A stretch of 64,000 nt of DNA from BCD1 sp942492125 (GTDB taxonomy: Bacteria; Bacteroidota; Bacteroidia; Chitinophagales; Saprospiraceae). The stretch spans positions 310,001-374,000 of the forward strand of contig CALODM010000045.1 in the NCBI GenBank assembly GCA_942492125.1. The letters are read 5' to 3'. This document shows positions 28,027 to 36,821 of this stretch, in pieces. How positions within the stretch are numbered: position 1 is the first letter of the stretch; the number at the start of each line of letters is the position of its first letter. Made by a program: the position numbers and the translations under genes. The notes beneath the pieces are model-generated. The model was not told the origin of the DNA and made no database searches. It was given only the letters and a program-made list of their open reading frames with translations.

Positions 28027-29328
28027 ATGGAGAACCTGCGCCGTTGGTTGCGTGGGGAGACCCGTCGGGCAGAGGAACAGCAACTTGAACAGGCTGCTGG
28101 GAATGATCCCTTTCTTGCTGATGCTTTGGAAGGCTATCGACAATTCGCTGAGGGTGACCATGAGGCTACCCTGAACCGCCTGCGGGGAAGGCTTAAGGAT
28201 CGCGGTAAAGATCGCCGCGGAGGTTTTTTGCTTTGGCGGGTGGCTGCGGCCATTGTTTTTGTCATCATTGCGGGGGGGATTTTCTGGATGGTCAACGACC
28301 GGTTTACTCAGGGCAATAAGGATATGGCTTTAGTGCCAACACCTGCTGTAACCGAGGAGTCAAAAGCAGAAACTGCCAGTTCTGATTCAGAAAACGATCC
28401 TTTGGCTTTTAATGAGGATAAAAAAGAACGAATGGTTCCAAAACCTTCGTCCATTGAAAAGGCAATCCCCGATGTCAGGATCGAACGGCCGGTAGCAGAT
28501 ATGCCCATACAACCAGAACTGAATGATGCTGACCAATTGGCCGGTCTGGAAAAAGAAAGCAATGCCCCACCTGCTCCGGCCATCGTCAAGGTTGATGCCC
28601 CGGTGGAACCTGACCTGGAAATAACGGAAGAAATAGTTGTGATGAATGAGGCGGCACCAAAGGAAGCGGCTGTTAAGGATTCAGCTGTTTTCACCTGGGC
28701 AGATGTGGAAGATGAATTTTCGAATGATTCCCTCCATGTGGTTTTACCGGAGGAAAGGCAGTACATTGTCGGTACGATCCTGGCAGAAAATAACGAACCT
28801 TTGATCGGTGTGAATGTCTCCGCATTAGGGACTCAATTAACAACGATGACCAATATCCGGGGACAGTTCAAAATGGAATGGCGGCCTGATATTCAAAAAC
28901 TGGAGCTTCTTTACAACGGTTATGAAAAGACCCTGACGGATGTCCAGGGCCCCGGGAGCCTGAGCGTGAAGATGGCACAACTGGCTAACCTTGAATTGAC
29001 TGATATAGCAGTAACAGCAGAACCCACGCCTGCCAGAGCTGACGCTAAAAAAATCTTTATCAGTCAACCCAATGTTGTTCCTGTAGGAGGGTTTGAGGCC
29101 TTTGCAAAATACATCCGAAAAAACAAACAGTTGCCAGCCAATCTCGACGAAGGAGAGGTGTTGCTACAATTCGTGGTTAAACCGGATGGCAGCATCTCCA
29201 ATATTAACAGCTTACAATCTTCTGATAAAACCCTGGAACCAGAGGCCATCCGCCTGCTCACTGAAGGCCCTCTATGGGACAACCCTTCCGGTAAAGACCA
29301 GGTCATGGAATATGTTGTGAAATTTTAG
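28027..29328 (+). CDS. Membrane-anchored anti-sigma-like protein with carboxypeptidase-regulatory-like and TonB C-terminal-like domains
   Basis: 433 aa. The cytoplasmic N-terminus (about 1-70) starts 'MENLRRWLRGETRRAEEQQLEQAA', a typical short anti-sigma-like helical region. One membrane segment follows at about 74-91. A disordered Pro/Glu/Ala-rich periplasmic linker runs to about 235, then a carboxypeptidase-regulatory-like domain (about 240-320, 'IVGTILAENNEPLIGVNVSALG') and a TonB C-terminal-like domain (about 350-433, 'GEVLLQFVVKPDGSISNINSLQSSDKTLEPEAIRLL'). It lies directly after the ECF sigma gene. The 57-base gap contains two AACCAGT heptamers, the unit also found at 33392. Confidence 0.8.
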   Translation: MENLRRWLRGETRRAEEQQLEQAAGNDPFLADALEGYRQFAEGDHEATLNRLRGRLKDRGKDRRGGFLLWRVAAAIVFVIIAGGIFWMVNDRFTQGNKDMALVPTPAVTEESKAETASSDSENDPLAFNEDKKERMVPKPSSIEKAIPDVRIERPVADMPIQPELNDADQLAGLEKESNAPPAPAIVKVDAPVEPDLEITEEIVVMNEAAPKEAAVKDSAVFTWADVEDEFSNDSLHVVLPEERQYIVGTILAENNEPLIGVNVSALGTQLTTMTNIRGQFKMEWRPDIQKLELLYNGYEKTLTDVQGPGSLSVKMAQLANLELTDIAVTAEPTPARADAKKIFISQPNVVPVGGFEAFAKYIRKNKQLPANLDEGEVLLQFVVKPDGSISNINSLQSSDKTLEPEAIRLLTEGPLWDNPSGKDQVMEYVVKF

Positions 29329-29351
29329 GAAAGTAGCCAGCATTCAGCAAC

Positions 29352-31598
29352 CTATTCCCCCAACAACTCCTGAAGTTTTTTCATTGTTTTTTGATTTTTC
29401 TCAGACCATACTGCATCCAGGACGTTGCTTTTATCCCTTGAGGTAAGGTGGAAGGAAACAGGAGCCCTGGGGATTTCTTCGTCTACCGTATCATAATAGA
29501 AACGTACCAGGTCGAAATTATCCTTGCCCAGCAGGTCAATGATGAACCCAATGTTATTATCCTGTTCAAAACCCTGCAGGGTAAACAACAGCCCGGTAAG
29601 GCCGAGGGGTTTCATGAGTTTTTCAATACTTCCCTGATCACGATCGGGCAGGATGGATTCAATCTGCTCGGTACTCGTGATCTGTACCAATACCACCCCG
29701 CTGGTATTTTCGAGGATCCAGTCTTTATAAACCTGGAGGAACCTCGTGGCTGAAAGGATACCAAAATTGTCGCGTATACCTGCATCCATGGTTTCGATGA
29801 CCGGAGAGGTGGGCAGATGGGGACTGGGCAGTACATAGGGGTAGGTGGCATTCATGCGCAGAGCTGAAGTAAAATGAATGGTTTCCGGGTTATGGTTTTT
29901 GAAAAGCCATTGGTAATCTACAGCATCCAGTTGTACATCTCCTGTTAATTCCATCCCCACTGGAGAGATCATCATAAAGGACACGCCCTGTGGCGATATG
30001 ATGAGTCGGCGGGCATCGTTGATGATGGTTGGGGTGATGTACATCATGGGGATTAAGGCTTCTGCTTCTGGCTGCTGGTATTCCTCCAGCCTTTTATCCA
30101 TCACAAAGTGGGTGTTTTCGTTGAGTTGTCTTTCAAAAATATACCCCCTGTCTTTAAAATACGTCTGCCCTTCGGTTTTGAATTGGGCAAATGGCAGGAA
30201 AAGGTCATTGGTTACCCAGGTAAACGAGATGGAATTGAGCAGGTCCCTGGAGATGTTTCTCAGGTATTGTTTATCGTAGAGGTTGATTGAGTCTCCCAGT
30301 TGCTTACGTAGATATAATTCGCGAAGATAAGCAGTACCGATAATGCCTCCGGAAGCTCCGGTTATCAGGACGCTGCTCTGCAGCAATTTTCCCCGGGTCA
30401 GGCTGTCTGCCACTTGTATGTTCCGGAAGGCCCAGGTAGCTGCTTTGAGTCCGCCCCCGCTCACACATAACAAAGTGAGCTTGGGTTTTTGACCATTGCC
30501 CGGATCATTGCGCTGTTTCCAGTTGTCCAGAATCTTTTGGGTGGCTTCAATATCCTGGCTGATCAGTTCTGTATTACATATCTCTGCCAATACTGAAGAA
30601 TTGTACTCAACGGGTTTTTCCAGGTAATTCAGTCCATAAACAAGGTTGTCCCGATGCAGGAGGTCGAACGAGGTAAGATAATTGATCAAAAAAATCAAAC
30701 CGATAACAACCGGGATGCTCCATTCACTGAACCAGTAAGTGATAGACCCGAAAAAAGCTACAAAAATACTCAGCATGATAAAAATACTGGCTCCCGCGGG
30801 AATCCTCGATGCCGGAAAGTCGATGAGTAGCCCCAGCAGGATTAGCCCAAAAACCGTTAGCAGTTGAAATATCAGGGCGTTGAGGTGATTTTGTTTGAAA
30901 ATCCTTTTGATCAGGATTGATTTGTAATGGGCGACACTACGTACAATTTTTGGTCGCATATACTCATTGAGGTAAATTTGTACCCTTTCAGAATGGTCCG
31001 GCTGTTTGATGTAATCGATATCAACATTCCTCCTGCCTGGAGTCATACCCTCAAACAAATGGGGGAGCCGGTGTTGCCTTTTTTCATAATAGGAAATATC
31101 ACGGTTGGTTAGCCTGAAATATAATCCGTACAATACCAGCGTTGACAAAATACCAGACATCAGTCCCAGGGTGTATAAAATGATATCTGCTGCCCCCAAT
31201 TCACCGTAGGTTACCTGGAAATAGGAAATTTCGGTTACGTAAAACAGAAAGAATGCCGCGGGTATGATAAAGTTGTTGATACAGAACTTGGTAAAGGGCC
31301 GTGACAGAGATGCCAGGAATGGAAAGTGGTGGGCTGTCAACAAATAGGTGGCCAGGTGCCAGCTAATAAAAAACTGGGCAAAACTTGCTCCGATCAGGAA
31401 AAAACTGGTAAAACCCACTTTCCCGAGATATTCCGGATCAAGAAATAAACTTGGAAATCCAAACCGGTCCCCCAATACTCCGGTAATGAACAATGCCAAA
31501 GCAATCCAGAGTCCGAGAAAGATCATCTGACTCCTCAGGTGCAAAATGGCTAATTGAATAGGAAAGGAAAAGTATATGTTACTCAACCATTTTTTCAT
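29352..31598 (-). CDS. Membrane-integrated patatin-like phospholipase
   Basis: 748 aa. The N-terminal half (about 20-330) has about six to eight hydrophobic segments, so the protein is anchored in the inner membrane. The C-terminal half is a patatin hydrolase: oxyanion loop 'SGGGLKAATW', nucleophile elbow 'TGASGG' with Ser416, and the catalytic Asp in 'DAGIRDNFG' in place of the usual DGG. It is predicted to release fatty acids from phospholipids on the cytoplasmic face; this is inferred from family knowledge. It is monocistronic and convergent with the anti-sigma-like gene. Confidence 0.88.
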   Translation of the reverse strand: MKKWLSNIYFSFPIQLAILHLRSQMIFLGLWIALALFITGVLGDRFGFPSLFLDPEYLGKVGFTSFFLIGASFAQFFISWHLATYLLTAHHFPFLASLSRPFTKFCINNFIIPAAFFLFYVTEISYFQVTYGELGAADIILYTLGLMSGILSTLVLYGLYFRLTNRDISYYEKRQHRLPHLFEGMTPGRRNVDIDYIKQPDHSERVQIYLNEYMRPKIVRSVAHYKSILIKRIFKQNHLNALIFQLLTVFGLILLGLLIDFPASRIPAGASIFIMLSIFVAFFGSITYWFSEWSIPVVIGLIFLINYLTSFDLLHRDNLVYGLNYLEKPVEYNSSVLAEICNTELISQDIEATQKILDNWKQRNDPGNGQKPKLTLLCVSGGGLKAATWAFRNIQVADSLTRGKLLQSSVLITGASGGIIGTAYLRELYLRKQLGDSINLYDKQYLRNISRDLLNSISFTWVTNDLFLPFAQFKTEGQTYFKDRGYIFERQLNENTHFVMDKRLEEYQQPEAEALIPMMYITPTIINDARRLIISPQGVSFMMISPVGMELTGDVQLDAVDYQWLFKNHNPETIHFTSALRMNATYPYVLPSPHLPTSPVIETMDAGIRDNFGILSATRFLQVYKDWILENTSGVVLVQITSTEQIESILPDRDQGSIEKLMKPLGLTGLLFTLQGFEQDNNIGFIIDLLGKDNFDLVRFYYDTVDEEIPRAPVSFHLTSRDKSNVLDAVWSEKNQKTMKKLQELLGE

Positions 31599-31905
31599 AA
31601 AGGGTATTGATGGGTGCGTCCTGGTATTGAGACATTCCCGCTTTTGTTGGATAATATACGAAAACTAATCACATTGAGAATTATTCCAGACGACAATTCC
31701 GTATTTTTATAGTAGGATGAAAGAAAATATGGCCCTAAAATAAATGGAGAAATCAGTTAAATCTTTTGTAACCTTTCCTGCTCCACATAAGCGCTCCCGG
31801 CTTTACTCAAAATTAGTGTCTTCATGACTCCAAAATCCCATCCTTTTCCGCGGAAAATTTCGTAAATTTGCAGGCCTTAAATGATGACGCATTAAAAAAT
31901 AACCT
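31599..31905. other. Intergenic region between patatin and ugd genes
   Basis: 307 bases between divergent genes. The only feature I can support is the promoter box listed at 31863. No repeat or ORF was recognised. Confidence 0.4.
31863..31870 (+). promoter_or_regulatory. Putative -7 promoter box of ugd
   Basis: TAAATTTG fits the Bacteroidota -7 consensus TANNTTTG exactly and lies 35 bases before the ATG. No clear TTTG -33 element is present at the expected distance. Confidence 0.45.
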
Positions 31906-33222
31906 ATGAAAATTGCAGTTGTAGGAACAGGGTACGTGGGGCTGGTTACCGGTACTTGTTTCGCCGAAACGGGTAATAATGTTACCTGTATTGATATTGA
32001 TGAAGCCAAAGTGGAAAAAATGCGCAATGGCATTGTCCCCATATTTGAACCAGGACTTGAATTATTATTCGAAAGAAATACCCGCCAGGGCAGGCTAACC
32101 TTTACCACGGACCTGGCGGAAGGCATAAAAGGTGCCGAAATCATCTTCCTGGCCCTGCCCACCCCTCCGGGGGGTGATGGCGCTGCGGATCTCTCTTTTG
32201 TTATGGGGGTAGCTGCCGACCTCTCAAAAATCATCACGGATTATAAGGTCATCGTCGATAAAAGCACCGTACCGGTAGGTACTGCCGAAAAGGTACATGC
32301 TATTCTGGCTAAAAACCTGGATGAATCGCTTTTTGACGTGGTAAGTAACCCTGAATTCCTGAGGGAAGGAGTGGCTGTTGATGATTTTATGAAGCCTGAT
32401 CGGGTGGTTGTTGGGACCAATTCTGCGAAAGCCCGGAAGGTTATGGAACAGCTGTACAAGCCTTTTGTCCGCCAGGGCAATCCCATCTATTTCATGGATG
32501 TAAGATCCGCAGAAATGACCAAATATGCAGCCAATTCCTACCTGGCCACAAGGATTACTTTTATGAATGAAATAGCCAACCTTTGCGAAGTGCTTGGAGC
32601 AGATGTTGATATGGTGCGCATGGGTGTTGGTAGTGATTCCAGGATTGGGAAACGTTTCCTCTTTCCGGGGGTTGGATTTGGTGGAAGTTGCTTTCCCAAG
32701 GATGTACAGGCGTTACACAAAACGGCTAGGGAATCCGGGTATAATTTTAAAATACTCGATGCAGTGCTGAATGTAAATGACAAACAGCGGCTCCTGGTTG
32801 CCGAAAAAATAATCGCCTATTTTGGTGGTGATCTGAAAGGTAAAAAAATTGCCCTTTGGGGGTTGGCCTTCAAACCCAATACCGATGATATCCGGGAAGC
32901 ACCCGCATTGTACACCATTGATAAATTGCTGGAAGCCGGTGCCAGGGTCAGTACTTTTGACCCTGAGGCAATGGATAATGTCCGCGAAATTTATGGGGAT
33001 AAAATCGAATACGCTGAAGATCAATACGCTGCTTTGCGTGGTGCAGATGCGCTGGCTATTGTAACGGAATGGAGTGTCTTCCGCACCCCTAGTTTTGCTG
33101 CCATGGATGAATTGCTGAAAAACAAAATGATCTTTGATGGCAGAAACCTCTATGATCTGGATCTGATGGCGGAAAGGGGTTACTATTATAACTGTGTGGG
33201 AAGAGCAGTGGTGGAAGGTTAA
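31906..33222 (+). CDS. ugd: UDP-glucose 6-dehydrogenase
   Basis: 438 aa. It oxidises UDP-glucose to UDP-glucuronate with two NAD+, supplying precursors for surface polysaccharides. The N-terminal NAD fold has GTGYVG at residues 7-12. The catalytic Cys262 lies in 'GVGFGGSCFPKD'. A conserved central helix bears 'EMTKYAANSYLATRITFMNEIA', and the C-terminal domain has 'ALWGLAFKPNTDDIREAPAL'. It could equally act on a related UDP-sugar, but motif order and length fit Ugd. It is followed by a palindrome and heptamer repeats, so NUDIX-cysN may be a separate unit. Confidence 0.95.
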   Translation: MKIAVVGTGYVGLVTGTCFAETGNNVTCIDIDEAKVEKMRNGIVPIFEPGLELLFERNTRQGRLTFTTDLAEGIKGAEIIFLALPTPPGGDGAADLSFVMGVAADLSKIITDYKVIVDKSTVPVGTAEKVHAILAKNLDESLFDVVSNPEFLREGVAVDDFMKPDRVVVGTNSAKARKVMEQLYKPFVRQGNPIYFMDVRSAEMTKYAANSYLATRITFMNEIANLCEVLGADVDMVRMGVGSDSRIGKRFLFPGVGFGGSCFPKDVQALHKTARESGYNFKILDAVLNVNDKQRLLVAEKIIAYFGGDLKGKKIALWGLAFKPNTDDIREAPALYTIDKLLEAGARVSTFDPEAMDNVREIYGDKIEYAEDQYAALRGADALAIVTEWSVFRTPSFAAMDELLKNKMIFDGRNLYDLDLMAERGYYYNCVGRAVVEG

Positions 33223-33242
33223 TTTGAATTATCAACTTGCCT

Positions 33243-33257
33243 CCTGACGTCGTCAGG
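33243..33257. promoter_or_regulatory. Perfect palindrome after ugd
   Basis: CCTGACG (33243-33249) and CGTCAGG (33251-33257) flank a single T, with imperfect extension outward. There is no adjacent T run, so it is more likely a binding site or short palindromic repeat than a terminator. Confidence 0.35.
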
Positions 33258-33391
33258 TAGGTTACGAATCAGGAGTGTGAAGTTGCTGGTTCCAAGTAGA
33301 GGTTTTTTTTGTAATAAAACCTTCAACCTGTAACGTTGTAAAGGTAAACCGCCTCCAAAAAATGAACTCTTCATACATAATGAACGTTTTC

Positions 33392-33454
33392 AACCAGTAA
33401 CCAGTAACCAGTAACCAGTAACCAGTAACCAGTAACCAGTAACCAGTAACCAGT
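33392..33454 (+). repeat. Heptanucleotide tandem repeat (AACCAGT x9)
   Basis: Nine perfect copies of AACCAGT span 33392-33454 and end two bases before the ATG of the NUDIX gene. Copy number changes would alter the leader length, though not the reading frame of the gene as annotated. Two copies of the same heptamer occur at about 27981-27993. Confidence 0.95.
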
Positions 33455-33456
33455 TC

Positions 33457-33912
33457 ATGCTCCAATTCAAAGAACTACCCAAAGGAGAATATTCCATTGA
33501 CAGGCCCGGAAGTTATGCCATAATGTCCCGGGGGGAGGAGATCGTATTGGTACGCATAATCAGTTGGGGTAAATATTTTTTGCCCGGGGGAGGTATTGAA
33601 GCTGGTGAATATCCGGAAGAGGCATTGCTGCGGGAATTACAGGAAGAAACCGGATTTCTGGTGTCTGAGCTGGAAAAGATCTGTGAAGCTGCCGAGTATG
33701 TCTATTCTCCTGTAGTGGGAGCTTACCTCAATAAACAAGGCTTGTATTATACAGCAAAGATTATTGGTCAGGATACCAGCCTGATTATTGAGGATGACCT
33801 GGAGCTTGCATATCTTCCTGTTGAAAAAGCCATAGAAGTTTTATATCTGGAAAGTCAGCAATGGGCTGTTCAGCAATGGATGGATACAAAAAATGGAACA
33901 ACCACCGCATAA
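33457..33912 (+). CDS. NUDIX hydrolase
   Basis: 151 aa. A perfect Nudix box GX5EX7REUXEEXGU runs from G45 to F67 ('GGIEAGEYPEEALLRELQEETGF'), so it should hydrolyse a nucleoside diphosphate linked to another moiety; the substrate is not predictable. The start is the ATG at the end of the heptamer repeat. The end overlaps cysN by 20 bases in another frame, which suggests translational coupling. A sulfate-metabolism housekeeping role (for example on APS or a dinucleotide) is only inference from that overlap. Confidence 0.9.
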   Translation: MLQFKELPKGEYSIDRPGSYAIMSRGEEIVLVRIISWGKYFLPGGGIEAGEYPEEALLRELQEETGFLVSELEKICEAAEYVYSPVVGAYLNKQGLYYTAKIIGQDTSLIIEDDLELAYLPVEKAIEVLYLESQQWAVQQWMDTKNGTTTA

Positions 33913-35155
33913 ATCAGAACTTGTTCGCTTTACTACCGCAGGAAGTGTCGATGATGGCAAGAGTACCCTCATTGGGCGGCTGCTGTACGACACTAAGTCT
34001 GTTTTTGAGGATCAGCTTGAGGCCGTCAGATCAGCCAGCGAACGTCGTGGTGAAAAAGAAATCAACCTGGCCCTCCTGACAGATGGCCTGAAGGCCGAGC
34101 GCGAACAGGGCATTACCATTGATGTGGCCTACCGGTATTTTTCCACGCCCCAACGTAAATTTATCATTGCCGATTCACCGGGGCACATTCAATACACCCG
34201 GAATATGGTCACGGGAGCATCCACGGCCAATGTCGCCCTCATCCTTGTCGATGCCCGCAAAGGTTTGGTGGAACAAACCCGAAGACATGCTTTCATTGCC
34301 TCATTGTTACAAATACCGCATTTGCTGATTTGTATCAATAAAATGGACCTGGTGGATTATGATGCTGCAATATTCGAAAGGATCAGCCGGGAGTTTGCCG
34401 ATTTTGCCATTAAGCTAAACATCAAGGATCTTCAGTTTATTCCTATCTCTGCCCTTAGGGGAGACAATGTTGTTCATAAAAGTGATAAAATGCCCTGGTA
34501 TGATGGCAGTACCTTGCTCTATTATCTCGATCACGTACATATTGCCAGTGACCATAACCTGATTGATTGCCGGTTTCCCATCCAGATGGTGATCCGGCCT
34601 AATTCGGATGCGTTTCACGATTATCGTGCTTACGTCGGGCAGGTAGCCGGAGGTATATTTAAAAAAGGAGATGAGGTGTTATTGCTGCCATCAGGATTCT
34701 CTTCCAAAATTGCCGCTGTTGAAATGGCAGGACAGACCATTGACGAAGCTTTCCCGCCTATGTCAGTTGCCATTCAATTGGAAGATGATCTCGACCTCAG
34801 CAGAGGAGATATGCTGGTGCGTCCCAATAATCAGCCTCGGGTAACCCAGGATATCGATGTGATGGTATGTTGGTTTAGTTCAGATCTGCTTCGGGAGCGA
34901 GGCAAATATTTGTTGCTGCATACCACCCGGGAAGTGCGTTGCATGGTCAAGGTCATCCGTTATAAGCTCGACATCAATACCCTTCACCGCAACCAGGAAG
35001 ACAAGCAAATCGGCATGAATGATATCTGTCGTCTTCAATTGCGAACGACCCAACCATTATTTGTGGATGCCTATAACAAAAACCGTATCACCGGCAGCCT
35101 GATCTTCGTCGATGAGGCTACCAATGAAACGGTGGGTGCGGGTATGGTGATTTGA
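33893..35155 (+). CDS. cysN: Sulfate adenylyltransferase large (GTPase) subunit
   Basis: 420 aa. EF-Tu-like GTPase with P-loop GSVDDGKS (residues 17-24), switch motif 'REQGITIDVAYRYF', DSPGH at 94-98 and NKMD at 149-152, followed by two beta-barrel domains. 'TAGSVDDGKSTLIGRLLYD' is the CysN/NodQ signature. CysN drives APS synthesis from ATP and sulfate in complex with CysD. There is no cysD, cysC or cysH here: the usual upstream cysD position is occupied by the NUDIX gene. It has no fused APS kinase domain. Confidence 0.93.
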   Translation: MEQPPHKSELVRFTTAGSVDDGKSTLIGRLLYDTKSVFEDQLEAVRSASERRGEKEINLALLTDGLKAEREQGITIDVAYRYFSTPQRKFIIADSPGHIQYTRNMVTGASTANVALILVDARKGLVEQTRRHAFIASLLQIPHLLICINKMDLVDYDAAIFERISREFADFAIKLNIKDLQFIPISALRGDNVVHKSDKMPWYDGSTLLYYLDHVHIASDHNLIDCRFPIQMVIRPNSDAFHDYRAYVGQVAGGIFKKGDEVLLLPSGFSSKIAAVEMAGQTIDEAFPPMSVAIQLEDDLDLSRGDMLVRPNNQPRVTQDIDVMVCWFSSDLLRERGKYLLLHTTREVRCMVKVIRYKLDINTLHRNQEDKQIGMNDICRLQLRTTQPLFVDAYNKNRITGSLIFVDEATNETVGAGMVI

Positions 35156-35193
35156 TCTGCAGGGATTGCTTCTTCCCATTTGAGGGTTGACTT

Positions 35194-36633
35194 TTAATCT
35201 ACCATTATGCCGCCTATCTTGATGGCACCATCCGGTGTTTCATTCAGTTCCAGGGTGATGAGTATAGCCTCTTCTCTAGTTCCATAAACCAGCTGAGCCA
35301 CATTGCCGGAAAAGTCTTCTGTCGACAATTCAGTATCCTTGAGATCATTGTGGAATTGGCGGAAAAAACCGAGGTGTTCGGACATGGAAACGAAGTCTTT
35401 CAGTTCATCGGTAAAATAGGTATTGATGAATGCTTCCCACTGGGTTTCGTCAGATTGGGCAATGACAGTTTTAAAGGCATTGACAATGTTTGTTACCGCT
35501 GCTTCATCCAATTCAATATTTCCACCTTCAGGATATGACGGTTTAAAATCGGGAACGAGGATAATGCCTGCGATCTGGCTGGCGATACGTTCTGCATAAC
35601 GATTGGAGCTGTTGCACATCACGATGATGGTAAGGTCTTCTTCCAGGTAACGCCAGAAATCTGCAAAAAATACACCATTGCCTCCATTGTGCGCAATGAG
35701 GTTGGTCTTGCGCGGTGTTGGGAAGATGGCCCAGCCGTAAGCGTAGAAAGATTCAGCACCTTCGCCTTCCCGCACATGAGGTTTGTAATATTTGGCTTTG
35801 GCTTCAGCCGAAAGGATATCGTCTGTAAGTAGAGCTTCATGCCATTTATACATGTCTTTTACTGTTGATAAGATGCCACCATTGCCTTTGAGATGCCAGG
35901 ACACTTGTCCGGAGGTCCACTTCTCCGTGGGTTTCCCCCAACGGTTATTGTTTCGGTAGCCGGTGGCCATGAGTGATCCGTTCCATTTGGGGATCAGGTA
36001 ACCGGTGGACTCCATGCCAGCGGGGAGGAACAGATTTTCCCGCAGGAAGTTTTCATAGGACTGTCCGCTGACCTTTTCGATGATGATGGCCAGCAGGCTG
36101 TACCCCACATTCGAATAATTGTAATCACTGCCGGGAGTAAATCGCAAGGGCGTATTCAAAGCCCGGGAAATAAAGTCTTCCGTAGAAATATCTTCATAAT
36201 CATCCCCAATACCTCCCGGGAATCCGGCACTGTGGGTGAGCAGGTGATGAAGGGTGATGTCCTTTTTGTCATCGGGCACATCGTCGAAATATTTAGACAT
36301 CAGATCCTCGACGGAAAGTTTGCCATTCATTTCCAGCTTCAGGATTCCGGCAGCAGTAAATTGTTTGGTAATGGATCCTATATCAAAAATAGTGGAGTCT
36401 GTGTTGGGGATATTTTTGTCGATATCACTCAGTCCAAAACCCTCTGAAATAATATTCTTACCCTCCTGTACTACCAAAACAGCACCGTGGAATCCCTGGT
36501 GTTCGATAGTGGAGAGGTATTCTGCTACTTTTTCAGGATTGGTTTTTTCTGCTTCAGGATCGGCGGGCGTGGCGCAGCTTTCAAAAATAATACAGCCGAG
36601 CAATACGATTAAAAGGAATTTGAATTTTTGCAT
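35194..36633 (-). CDS. Class C beta-lactamase-related serine hydrolase (lipoprotein)
   Basis: 479 aa from the ATG at 36633, chosen because it directly precedes the lipoprotein signal (MQKFKFLLIVLLGC...ESC, lipid Cys at 20) although the frame is open 16 codons further. The serine nucleophile motif SITK lies at S87-K90, the second motif at 'YNYSNVGYSLLA' (YSN), and the third as 'HNGG'. A C-terminal domain of about 110 residues follows the catalytic domain. Members are D-Ala peptidases, esterases or amidases; resistance to beta-lactams should not be assumed. It is convergent with cysN. Confidence 0.88.
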   Translation of the reverse strand: MQKFKFLLIVLLGCIIFESCATPADPEAEKTNPEKVAEYLSTIEHQGFHGAVLVVQEGKNIISEGFGLSDIDKNIPNTDSTIFDIGSITKQFTAAGILKLEMNGKLSVEDLMSKYFDDVPDDKKDITLHHLLTHSAGFPGGIGDDYEDISTEDFISRALNTPLRFTPGSDYNYSNVGYSLLAIIIEKVSGQSYENFLRENLFLPAGMESTGYLIPKWNGSLMATGYRNNNRWGKPTEKWTSGQVSWHLKGNGGILSTVKDMYKWHEALLTDDILSAEAKAKYYKPHVREGEGAESFYAYGWAIFPTPRKTNLIAHNGGNGVFFADFWRYLEEDLTIIVMCNSSNRYAERIASQIAGIILVPDFKPSYPEGGNIELDEAAVTNIVNAFKTVIAQSDETQWEAFINTYFTDELKDFVSMSEHLGFFRQFHNDLKDTELSTEDFSGNVAQLVYGTREEAILITLELNETPDGAIKIGGIMVD

Positions 36634-36821
36634 GATGTAATTTTTTACTGCAAGTTTAAGGCGAACTCCGGTACAATTCAATAAAATGTGATGAATGGGC
36701 CTGTGAGGGTATGAACATTAAAGTTACGGATTTAATATTTTCTTTATACCATAAAACGCCCGTTCATCACAAGTTTTAGGATGGACGGTGAAAACGGTTT
36801 ATTTTTAAAGCAAAAATAGCG

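Noticed and set aside
33392..33454. Possible CRISPR array
   Set aside because: Perfect 7-bp units with no spacers and no cas genes in the window.
33262..33465. Minus-strand ORF with repeated 'LVTGYWL' phrase
   Set aside because: It is only the translation of the AACCAGT heptamer array in reverse; such phrases arise from non-coding 7-bp repeats.
35194..36633. Beta-lactam resistance gene
   Set aside because: It has class C fold motifs, but the lipoprotein form and extra C-terminal domain fit esterase or peptidase relatives; nothing indicates resistance.
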